Shown here: positions 22,954 through 29,308 of the stretch, piece by piece
Layout: the number at the start of each line of letters is the position of its first letter
Position numbering within the stretch: position 1 is the first letter of the stretch
From: an uncultured Neglectibacter sp.
GTDB taxonomy: Bacteria > Bacillota > Clostridia > Oscillospirales > Acutalibacteraceae
Length of the DNA: 29,308 bases
Assembly (NCBI GenBank): GCA_937958185.1
Contig: CALFFN010000032.1
Location: 1-29,308, forward strand
Direction of reading: 5' to 3'
The notes under the pieces: generated by a model
Told to the model about the DNA's origin: nothing
The model's database searches: none
Seen by the model: the letters and a program-made list of their open reading frames with translations, nothing else
Translations under genes and position numbers: made by a program

Positions 22954-24528
22954 ATGAAAAACTGGAGAAAAGCGATCCTTCTGGCAGCGGCGGCGCTGCT
23001 GCTGTTGACGGGCTTTTCCGCCTGTTCTGTGGGGAAAAAGCAGGAAGAATCTTCCGCGGTGTCGTCGGAGGTTTCCGACCCTACCCTGTTTGCGGAGGGG
23101 ACAAGCATCGGCGGCAAGGATATTTCCGGCAAAACCGTGCCCCAGGCGCTGGAGATCGCCAGGGACGCCATGGAGGAAAAGCTGAAAACCATGGAGATCA
23201 CCGTGAAGTTCCGGGACGATACCGTGTCCCTGACCAAGGCGGATTTTGAAGTGAAAGAGGTGCTGGAGCAGACCCTGCCGAAGCTGCTGGAAAGCAGGAA
23301 AACGGGAGACCACCCCCTTTCCTTTGTCACCGACCTGGCGGAATCCGGCAGGCAGAAATTACAGGCGGCAGCCAAAAACTGCTATGTGCAGGGGCAGAAC
23401 GCCACTGTGGCAGGCTATGACAGCAGCACAGGAACCTTCCAGTTTACCGAGGAAAAGAACGGCAGCCGGGCGGACATGGTGACAACGCTGAAAAGCGTGC
23501 GGCAGCTGCTGTCCCAGAAAAAGGGCGGCGCCGTGCAGACCGCTTTTTTGGAGACAAAGCCGGAGCTGACCAAGAAATATCTCTCCGAGAATTTCAAGCT
23601 CATGTCCTCTTATACCACGGAATCCACCAATACCTCAAACGGCAACAGCAATATGGCGCTGGCGCTGTCCCATGTGAACGGCACTGTTTTGCAGCCGGGG
23701 CAGACCTTTTCCTATAACGGCACCATCGGCGACAGCACCAACCCCGACGCCGGCTGGCTTCCCGCAGGCGGCTTGATGGGCGGTCTGCACGTACAGGTTT
23801 ACGGCGGCGGTATCTGCCAGGGCTCTACCACCCTGTACAATGCGGCGCTGCTGGCGGGCATGGAGATCGTGGAGCGGGACTGCCACAGCGAGCCCTCCTC
23901 CTATTGCCCTATCGGGCTGGACGCCACGGTGGACTACGGCAATATCGACTTCCAGTTCCGCAACCCGCTCTCCACCCCGGTGTACATTCTCTCCTGGATG
24001 AGCGATGTGACCCTTCATGTGAATTTCTACGGCTGCTTCCCCAAGGAATGGAACAAGATCACCGTGGGCAGCGAGCAGACAGGCTATGAGGAGCCCCTGT
24101 CCGGCGTCAGCTTTACGGAGGACCCCAATCTGGAAAAGGGGCAGTATGTGCGCCGTTCCTCCGGCAACAGCGGCTATTCCGCCCGGGCATGGAGAACCTT
24201 CTATAAGGGCGACGCCACCGTAAAGACCGAGGAGCTGCCCTCCTCCTATTACGAGCCTACCGGCACCATTTACGCCGTGGGACCCGGCACGGATACCGGC
24301 AAGGTGGATACCTCCAAGGAGTCCGGCAGCACCACGCCGGAGGCTACCCCCACCACGGCGCCCACGCCCTCCCCGGGGAACGACCCCACGCCGCCCCCGG
24401 TAGATGATCCGACCCCGCCCCCGCTGCCCGACCCCGTCGTCACGCCGGAGCCAGACCCGGTGGTGACCCCGGAACCGCCGGAGCCCGACTCGGACGACGA
24501 CCGTTTCTGGCAGCCGGACAATTCATAA
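22954..24528 (+). CDS. VanW family lipoprotein with proline-rich tail
   Basis: 524 aa. The signal peptide ends in FSAC, so Cys24 is the probable lipid-modified residue; Phe at -3 is unusual for a lipobox. A putative peptidoglycan-binding domain covers about 48-190 (GTSIGGKDISGKTVPQALEI). The VanW domain spans about 218-350 (NMALALSHVNGTVLQPGQTF, GGLHVQVYGGGICQGSTTLY, IGLDATVDYG). A G5-like region lies near 395-440. A Pro/Asp/Thr-rich tail (about 455-515) ends the protein. VanW was named from vancomycin-resistance clusters, but its function is unknown and chromosomal copies do not imply resistance. Its leader contains a terminator. AAAGAGGGA precedes the ATG. Confidence 0.93.
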   Translation: MKNWRKAILLAAAALLLLTGFSACSVGKKQEESSAVSSEVSDPTLFAEGTSIGGKDISGKTVPQALEIARDAMEEKLKTMEITVKFRDDTVSLTKADFEVKEVLEQTLPKLLESRKTGDHPLSFVTDLAESGRQKLQAAAKNCYVQGQNATVAGYDSSTGTFQFTEEKNGSRADMVTTLKSVRQLLSQKKGGAVQTAFLETKPELTKKYLSENFKLMSSYTTESTNTSNGNSNMALALSHVNGTVLQPGQTFSYNGTIGDSTNPDAGWLPAGGLMGGLHVQVYGGGICQGSTTLYNAALLAGMEIVERDCHSEPSSYCPIGLDATVDYGNIDFQFRNPLSTPVYILSWMSDVTLHVNFYGCFPKEWNKITVGSEQTGYEEPLSGVSFTEDPNLEKGQYVRRSSGNSGYSARAWRTFYKGDATVKTEELPSSYYEPTGTIYAVGPGTDTGKVDTSKESGSTTPEATPTTAPTPSPGNDPTPPPVDDPTPPPLPDPVVTPEPDPVVTPEPPEPDSDDDRFWQPDNS

Positions 24529-24539
24529 GGAAAGCTTTG

Positions 24540-24568
24540 CTCCCCAGCGCCGCTATGACGCTGGGGAG
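24540..24568 (+). terminator. Hairpin after vanW, weak terminator
   Basis: CTCCCCAGCG pairs with CGCTGGGGAG (10 bp, 9-nt loop), but only TT follows, so termination may be partial and allow readthrough into nadE. Confidence 0.5.
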
Positions 24569-24621
24569 TTCAGAATACGCCCATATTTTCTGCATGAACA
24601 CCAAGAAAGGGGAGTTCCTTT

Positions 24622-26541
24622 TTGAAAGATGGATTTTTGAAGCTTGCCGCCGCCACGCCCGAGGTGAAGGTGGCGGATCCCAGAGAAAACGCCCGGCGCA
24701 TCGCCGCCCTGATCCGTCAGGCGGCAAAGGAGGGCTGCGGCGCGGTCTGCTTCCCGGAATTGTCGCTGACCGGCTATACCTGCGGCGACCTGTTCCGGGA
24801 CAAGACCCTGCTGGACGCTGCCGAGGAAAGCCTGATGTGGCTGATGAAGGACACGGAAGCGCTGGATATCCTCTGCGCCGTGGGCGTGCCTGTTCCGGCG
24901 CGCGGGGGGCTTTACAACGGCTGCGCCGTGTTCCAGCGGGGAGAGCTGCTGGGTATTCCCGCCAAGACCCATATCCCCAATTATTCTGAATTTTACGAGG
25001 CAAGGCATTTTACTCCTGCCCCGGCGGACAGCTTTTTCCTGGAATTTGCCGGGCAGGAGACGTTGCTCGGCTCCATGGTTTTTTCCTGTGAAAACGTGGA
25101 AGGGCTGTGCTTCGGCGTGGAGATCTGCGAGGATTTGTGGGGGGCGGAGCCGCCCAGCGCCCAGCTGGCGCAAAACGGCGCCACCGTGCTGCTGAATCCC
25201 TCCTGCAGCGATGAGACCATCGGCAAGGCGGAGTACCGCCGGGAGCTGGTGAAATCCTGGTCGGGACACTTGCTTGCCGCCTATGTCTACGCGGACAGTG
25301 GGTTGGGAGAATCCACCACGGATATGGTCTTTGCCGGGCACGATATCATTGCCGAAAACGGCTCCCTCTTAAACGAGAGCCGGCTGTTCACCACCGGGCT
25401 GCTCACCGCCGAGGTGGATATCGAGCGCCTTTCTCAGGAGCGCCGCCGTATGAACACATGGCAGGAAGAAACGGCTTCCCGCCGGGAGCTGCCCCATATC
25501 CCGTTCCGCTACGAGGAAAAGACGCTGGAAAGCTTTGCTCCCGGCAGGGTGTTCTCCCGCTATCCCTTTGTGCCCCAGGATAAGGAGGGGCTTTCCAGCC
25601 GCTGCGAGCTGATCTTGACCATGCAGTCCGTGGGGCTTGCTACCCGGCTGTCCCATATCGGCTGTCAGGACCTGGTGCTGAACCTGTCCGGCGGGCTGGA
25701 TTCCACATTGGCGCTACTGGCAGCCGTGCGGGCGTTTGACCGCCTGGACCTGCCCCGCAAGGGGATACACACGCTGTCCCTGCCCTGCTTTGGCACCACC
25801 AGCCGCACCAAGAGCAATGCCCAGAAAATCGCGGAGGAGCTGGGAGTGGACTTTGCGGAAATTTCCATCGAGCAGGCGGTTAAGCAGCATTTTGCCGACA
25901 TTGGGCAGAGCATGGACAAGCTGGACGTGACCTTTGAAAATTCCCAGGCGCGGGAGCGCACCCAGGTCGCCATGGACATGGCAAACAAGGTAAACGGCAT
26001 TGTGCTGGGCACGGGCGACCTGTCCGAGCTGGCGCTGGGCTGGGCGACCTACAACGGCGACCATATGTCCATGTACGGCGTGAACGCTTCCATTCCCAAA
26101 ACGCTGGTGCGCCATCTGGTCCGCTATGAGGCGGAGCACAGCGGCGACAGGCTCCGGCAGGCGCTGGAAGACGTGCTGGACACCCCCGTCAGCCCGGAAC
26201 TGCTGCCCCCGAAGGACGGCGAGATCGCCCAGAAGACGGAAGAAGTGGTGGGACCCTATGAGCTGCACGACTTTTTCCTTTACTATATGCTGCGGTTCGG
26301 CTTCCGCCCTGGAAAAATCTACCGCATGGCGTGCCGTTCCTTCCAGGACGACTATTCGCCGGAAACCGTGAAGCATTGGCTGACCGTTTTTTACCGCCGG
26401 TTCTTCGGCCAGCAGTTTAAGCGCTCCTGCCTGCCGGACGGACCGAAGGTGGGCTCCGTTACCCTGTCCCCGCGGGGGGATTTCCGTATGCCCAGCGACG
26501 CCAGCAGGCAGATCTGGCTGGACGAGATCGAGGGGCTGTAA
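24622..26541 (+). CDS. nadE: Glutamine-dependent NAD+ synthetase
   Basis: 639 aa from a TTG start with AAAGGGGAG about 8 nt upstream. It amidates nicotinic acid adenine dinucleotide to NAD+, the last step of NAD synthesis. The N-terminal carbon-nitrogen hydrolase domain (about 5-275) frees ammonia from glutamine and shows the Glu46 (FPELSLTG), Lys115 (IPAKTHIPNY) and Cys169 (VEICEDLW) triad. The C-terminal synthetase domain (about 325-639) has the ATP loop SGGLDS at 356-361 and the GTGDLSELALGWATYNGDHM motif. The length is normal for the fused form. It heads a three-gene run with the dehydrogenase and the desulfurase. Confidence 0.97.
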   Translation: MKDGFLKLAAATPEVKVADPRENARRIAALIRQAAKEGCGAVCFPELSLTGYTCGDLFRDKTLLDAAEESLMWLMKDTEALDILCAVGVPVPARGGLYNGCAVFQRGELLGIPAKTHIPNYSEFYEARHFTPAPADSFFLEFAGQETLLGSMVFSCENVEGLCFGVEICEDLWGAEPPSAQLAQNGATVLLNPSCSDETIGKAEYRRELVKSWSGHLLAAYVYADSGLGESTTDMVFAGHDIIAENGSLLNESRLFTTGLLTAEVDIERLSQERRRMNTWQEETASRRELPHIPFRYEEKTLESFAPGRVFSRYPFVPQDKEGLSSRCELILTMQSVGLATRLSHIGCQDLVLNLSGGLDSTLALLAAVRAFDRLDLPRKGIHTLSLPCFGTTSRTKSNAQKIAEELGVDFAEISIEQAVKQHFADIGQSMDKLDVTFENSQARERTQVAMDMANKVNGIVLGTGDLSELALGWATYNGDHMSMYGVNASIPKTLVRHLVRYEAEHSGDRLRQALEDVLDTPVSPELLPPKDGEIAQKTEEVVGPYELHDFFLYYMLRFGFRPGKIYRMACRSFQDDYSPETVKHWLTVFYRRFFGQQFKRSCLPDGPKVGSVTLSPRGDFRMPSDASRQIWLDEIEGL

Positions 26542-26572
26542 GCCGCTTTTCAAAAAAGAAAGGATTTTTTCC

Positions 26573-27598
26573 ATGAACTATCACATTTTGACGGTCATTC
26601 CGCTGGAACAGCGGCAGAAGCAGCGGCTGGAAGATGCCGCGCCCGGGTGCGAGCTGCGGGTGCGCGGGCTGACCGGGGAATGCTTTGACGGGCGCCTGGG
26701 CTTTACCGATTTGGCGGAACGTCCCCTGCTCACAGAAGAGGACATGGGCTGGGCGGATATCCTGCTGGGCAATGTGTCCCCCAGTTTATTGAAGCATTTT
26801 TCCCGGCTGCGGTGGATACAGACCGGCAGCGCCGGGGTAGAGCCTTATTTGCAGCCCGGGGTGCTGCCGGAAAACGTCCTGCTGACCAACTCCACCGGGG
26901 CGTATGGGCTTGCCATTGCGGAACATATGCTGGGCATGCTGCTGGAGCTTATGAAAAAGCTGGAGCTGTACCGGGACGCGCAGAAAACAGGGGCTTGGCA
27001 GTCCTTGGGAGCGGTGAGCTCCGTTTGGGGCTCTACCGTGCTGGTTCTCGGCATGGGGGATATCGGCGGCGAATTTGGCATGCGGTGCAAGGCGCTGGGG
27101 GCGAAGGTCATCGGCGTGCGCAGGACCGTTCGGGAAAAGCCGGACTATGCCGACGAGGTCGCCACTTTGAATGAGCTGGACAGCCTGCTGCCCCGCGCCG
27201 ATGTGGTGGCAATCACCCTGCCGGGCACGGAAGCCACAAAAAACCTCATCAGCCGGGAAAGGATCGCCCGCATGAAGGACGGCGCGGTGCTGCTGAATGT
27301 GGGCAGAGGAAGCATTGTGGACACGGAAGCCTTGTGTGACGCGTTGGAAAGCGGTAAGCTGGGCGGCGCCGGGCTGGACGTGACCGAGCCGGAGCCACTG
27401 CCCCCGGGGCACCGGCTGTGGCGGCTGCCCACGGCAGTCGTCACGCCCCACATTTCCGGCTATTACCACCTGAAGGAGACCCACGAGCGCATTGTGGAAC
27501 TGGCGGAGGAAAATTTGCGGCGCTTCCTCGCCGGGGAACCTTTGCGCAACCAGATAGATTTTGCCGCCGGTTATCGGAAGCTGGTTGTTAGTTGTTAG
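26573..27598 (+). CDS. D-2-hydroxyacid dehydrogenase family protein
   Basis: 341 aa NAD(P)-dependent oxidoreductase. The Rossmann loop is GMGDIG (160-165). The catalytic Arg is in NVGRGSIVD (Arg245), the acidic partner in the TEPEPLPP segment (271-278), and His293 in TPHISG. The substrate domain (1-105) is divergent, as in the DPDH-like subfamily of unknown substrate. The C-terminus ends in LVVSC, where the frame runs into a TTGTTAG tandem tract that supplies the stop codon; homologues probably end a few residues earlier. AAGAAAGGA precedes the ATG. It follows nadE by 31 nt. Confidence 0.93.
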   Translation: MNYHILTVIPLEQRQKQRLEDAAPGCELRVRGLTGECFDGRLGFTDLAERPLLTEEDMGWADILLGNVSPSLLKHFSRLRWIQTGSAGVEPYLQPGVLPENVLLTNSTGAYGLAIAEHMLGMLLELMKKLELYRDAQKTGAWQSLGAVSSVWGSTVLVLGMGDIGGEFGMRCKALGAKVIGVRRTVREKPDYADEVATLNELDSLLPRADVVAITLPGTEATKNLISRERIARMKDGAVLLNVGRGSIVDTEALCDALESGKLGGAGLDVTEPEPLPPGHRLWRLPTAVVTPHISGYYHLKETHERIVELAEENLRRFLAGEPLRNQIDFAAGYRKLVVSC

Positions 27599-27606
27599 TT
27601 GTTAGA
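27585..27606. repeat. TTGTTAG short tandem tract
   Basis: Three copies of the heptamer GTTGTTA/TTGTTAG at the 3' end of the dehydrogenase gene. The reverse complement pattern CTAACAAC occurs at 1896-1920 and 15781-15815. Confidence 0.7.
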
Positions 27607-27630
27607 TAGGCGGGAAAAAGGAGAAACGGT

Positions 27631-28764
27631 ATGACGGAGCACTATTTGGATAACAGCGCCACCACCCCGGTGCTGCCAGAGGCGGCACAAAAGGCGGCGC
27701 AGATAATGACGGAGGAGTTCGGCAACCCGTCGTCGCTCCACAGCCGGGGCTTTCGGGCAAAGCAGGAGCTGGAAGCCGCCCGCGGCATTGTTGCCGCCCG
27801 GCTGGCAGCAAGGCCGGAGGAGCTGCTTTTTACCTCCGGCGGGACGGAAGCCAACAATCTGGCGGTGTTCGGCGCGGCGGAAGCGGGAAAGCGCAGGGGC
27901 AGCCGCATTGTCACCACGGCGGTGGAGCATGATTCCGTGCTGAAGCCCATGAAAGAGCTGGAAAAGCTGGGCTATGAGGTGGTCTATTTGAAGCCGGACG
28001 CCGCCGGGCATATTTCCGAGGAAACGCTGGCGGAAGCCATCGACGAAAAAACGGTTCTGGTCAGTATCATGCTGGTGAATAACGAAACCGGGGCAATTTT
28101 CCCCGTCCAGGCGGCGGCAAAAGCTATTCGGCGGAAGAAATCCCCCGCCCTGCTGCATACGGACTGCGTGCAGGCATTTGGCAAGCTGGAGTTTACCCCC
28201 CAGAAGCTGGGGGCGGACCTTGTTACCATCAGTGCCCATAAGCTCCACGGACCCAAGGGTGCGGGGGCGCTGTATGTGCGTAAGGGGGCGCGCGTTCTGC
28301 CCCGCGCTTTCGGCGGCGGGCAGGAAAGGGGCATGCGCTCCGGCACGGAAAGCGTTCCGCTGCTCTGCGCTTTCGGCGAGGCGGTGCGCCAGCTGCCAAA
28401 GCCCGCGGAGGTGCTGCCCAAAATAGAGCGCCTGAACGCCCTGCTCCGAAAACAGCTTTCCGAGCTGCCGGGGGTGGAATGCAATTCCCCGGAAGATGGG
28501 CTGCCCTATCTTGTGAATTTTTCTGCCGGCACTGTCCGGGCGGAAACCATGCTCCATTTTCTGTCGGAACGGGGGATCTACGTGTCCTCCGGCTCTGCCT
28601 GCGGCAGGGCAAAGCCCAGCCATGTGCTGGAAGCCATGTCGCTGCCCAGGGAGCGCATTTCCTCCGCCCTCCGCGTCAGCTTTTCCCGCTTTACCACGGA
28701 GGAAGATATTGACGCTTTGACTGCCGCTTTGTCGGAGGGCTTACGAACCCTGGCAAAAGAATGA
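27631..28764 (+). CDS. Cysteine desulfurase (NifS/IscS family)
   Basis: 377 aa PLP enzyme that moves sulfur from cysteine onto itself for Fe-S clusters or thio-tRNA. The N-terminus YLDNSATTP is typical. His100 (TAVEHDSVL) stacks on PLP, Lys204 (SAHKLHGPKG) forms the Schiff base, and Cys324 (SSGSACGRAKPSHVL) carries the persulfide. The short active-site loop with SGSAC places it in group I. Similar enzymes often precede thiI in Clostridia, but the next gene is beyond the window, so the partner is not visible. AAAAAGGAG lies before the ATG. There is no clear terminator after the stop. Confidence 0.96.
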   Translation: MTEHYLDNSATTPVLPEAAQKAAQIMTEEFGNPSSLHSRGFRAKQELEAARGIVAARLAARPEELLFTSGGTEANNLAVFGAAEAGKRRGSRIVTTAVEHDSVLKPMKELEKLGYEVVYLKPDAAGHISEETLAEAIDEKTVLVSIMLVNNETGAIFPVQAAAKAIRRKKSPALLHTDCVQAFGKLEFTPQKLGADLVTISAHKLHGPKGAGALYVRKGARVLPRAFGGGQERGMRSGTESVPLLCAFGEAVRQLPKPAEVLPKIERLNALLRKQLSELPGVECNSPEDGLPYLVNFSAGTVRAETMLHFLSERGIYVSSGSACGRAKPSHVLEAMSLPRERISSALRVSFSRFTTEEDIDALTAALSEGLRTLAKE

Positions 28765-28813
28765 GAGAATTTCTATTTGTTTCCACAATATTTTAAGTTT
28801 GAAAAATTTCTCT

Positions 28814-28841
28814 TTGCAAAAGAAAAGAAGTGTAGTATAAT
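28814..28841 (+). promoter_or_regulatory. Promoter ahead of the tandem-repeat leader
   Basis: TTGCAA, 16-nt spacer, TATAAT. Confidence 0.78.
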
Positions 28842-28860
28842 AACAATCACAAAATTGTTA
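28841..28860. promoter_or_regulatory. Inverted repeat at the presumed transcription start
   Basis: TAACAAT and ATTGTTA separated by CACAAA, starting at the last base of the -10. Its position suits a repressor operator or a 5'-end hairpin. Confidence 0.5.
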
Positions 28861-28912
28861 TGATTGAGATGTAAAAATCTTCGCTCTGATCTGCAGCGGC
28901 TTTTTTGGTATA

Positions 28913-29247
28913 GAGAGTAGCAAGTTGCGGTCGGGAAACATAGTCGTTGTTTGTACAGAGAGGGTTCACGAGCGCCCATTCTCGCCTGTCGGCTCGGTCG
29001 GATCAGAGTCCCCCTTATCGGGACGCGCTCACCGCAGTTTTTCAGCATGGAGAGTAGTAGGTTGCGGTCGGGAAACATAGTCGTTGTTTGCACGGAGAGG
29101 GTTCACGAGCGCCCATTCTCGCCTGTCGGCTCGGTCGGGTCAGAGTCCCCCCCACCGGGACGCGCTCACCGCAGTTTTTCAGCATGGAGAGTAGTAGGTT
29201 GCGGTCGGGAAACATAGTTGTTGTTTGTACGGAGAGGGTTCACGAGC
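28913..29247 (+). repeat. 137-bp tandem repeat array, candidate structured RNA
   Basis: Copy 1 is 28913-29049, copy 2 is 29050-29186 and a truncated copy 3 (61 nt) is 29187-29247, each starting GAGAGTAG. Pairings in unit numbering: TTGCGGT 13-19 with ACCGCAG 119-125 closes the unit; AAACA 24-28 with TGTTT 36-40; GAGAGGG 46-52 with CCATTCTC 64-71; CGAGC 57-61 in the loop of that hairpin with GCTCG 80-84 (possible pseudoknot); GTCCC 96-100 with GGGAC 108-112. Most changes between copies 1 and 2 fall in loops or unpaired bases. The array lies between a promoter and a start codon. Confidence 0.85.
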
Positions 29248-29280
29248 AAAAAAGCAAAAAAGATAAAGGAACGTGGAGTT

Positions 29281-29308
29281 ATGAGGGGCGAGGGAAATCG
29301 GAAAGGAA
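29281..29308 (+). CDS. Start of a gene cut by the window end (tentative)
   Basis: ATG preceded by AAAGGA about 10 nt away and GGAG 2 nt away. Only nine codons are visible (MRGEGNRKG), so no function can be given. If real, its transcript has a leader of about 430 nt containing the 137-bp repeats. Confidence 0.35.

Noticed and set aside
22954..24528. Reading vanW as a vancomycin resistance gene
   Set aside because: No vanHAX-type ligase or dehydrogenase cluster is nearby; the D-2-hydroxyacid dehydrogenase 2 kb away belongs to a different operon and lacks a ligase partner.
28951..29217. Open frames across the tandem repeats on both strands
   Set aside because: The unit is 137 bp, not a multiple of three, so each copy is read in a different frame. 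There is no ribosome site, and the structure-forming pairs explain the conservation better.
28913..29247. CRISPR array
   Set aside because: The copies abut directly with no unique spacers, and the unit is far longer than a CRISPR repeat.

Overview
The window looks like chromosomal DNA from a GC-rich, Gram-positive anaerobe of the Clostridia, probably in or near the Oscillospiraceae/Ruminococcaceae. This is inferred from a T-box leader on pheST, IreB, an ECF-transporter S component, a VanW lipoprotein, an SLH-domain surface protein, a sigma/DUF4179 pair and many TTG/GTG starts. No species is claimed. Most genes are housekeeping, but several intergenic stretches carry unusual structure.

Layout. 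1-238: two near-identical palindromes ahead of a secreted WG-repeat/SLH protein (239-1840). Reading leftward: asnA and a small membrane protein share an operon. Reading rightward: a Phe T-box and pheS-pheT, then ireB and a small unknown gene. 8303-9343 (minus) is a GNAT-MarR fusion, divergent from two tandem membrane-anchored GH25 genes, the first of which has lost key acidic residues. 11506-12109 is a gene-free stretch packed with perfect triloop hairpins. 12190-14272 is an ECF-type sigma factor translationally coupled to a DUF4179 anti-sigma-like protein. 14394-14837 is a DUF559 nuclease-like gene lying between inverted repeats. A HAD phosphatase and a malic enzyme diverge from back-to-back promoters. 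They are followed by an ECF S component, a conserved unknown protein and an HtrA protease whose leader may hide its ribosome site. On the minus strand come a glycolipid glycosyltransferase with an AlkD-like gene (ATGA overlap) and a RimJ/L-type acetyltransferase. The plus strand resumes with vanW, nadE, a D-2-hydroxyacid dehydrogenase and a cysteine desulfurase.

The window ends in a long leader region (28842-29280). It holds a 137-bp unit repeated in tandem, two full copies plus a 61-bp partial one. The unit folds on paper into a closed multi-helix structure with a possible pseudoknot, and it lies between a good promoter and the start of a gene cut by the window end. This array, the DUF559 inverted-repeat cassette and the triloop hairpin cluster are the best candidates for undescribed elements.

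How the genes work together: cell-envelope work is a recurring theme (WG-SLH protein, two GH25 proteins, IreB, the sigma/anti-sigma pair, HtrA, glycolipid synthase, VanW). The rest is translation (pheST), Asn and NAD synthesis, sulfur transfer and central carbon metabolism. All calls were made by reading the sequence; no searches or folding programs were run.
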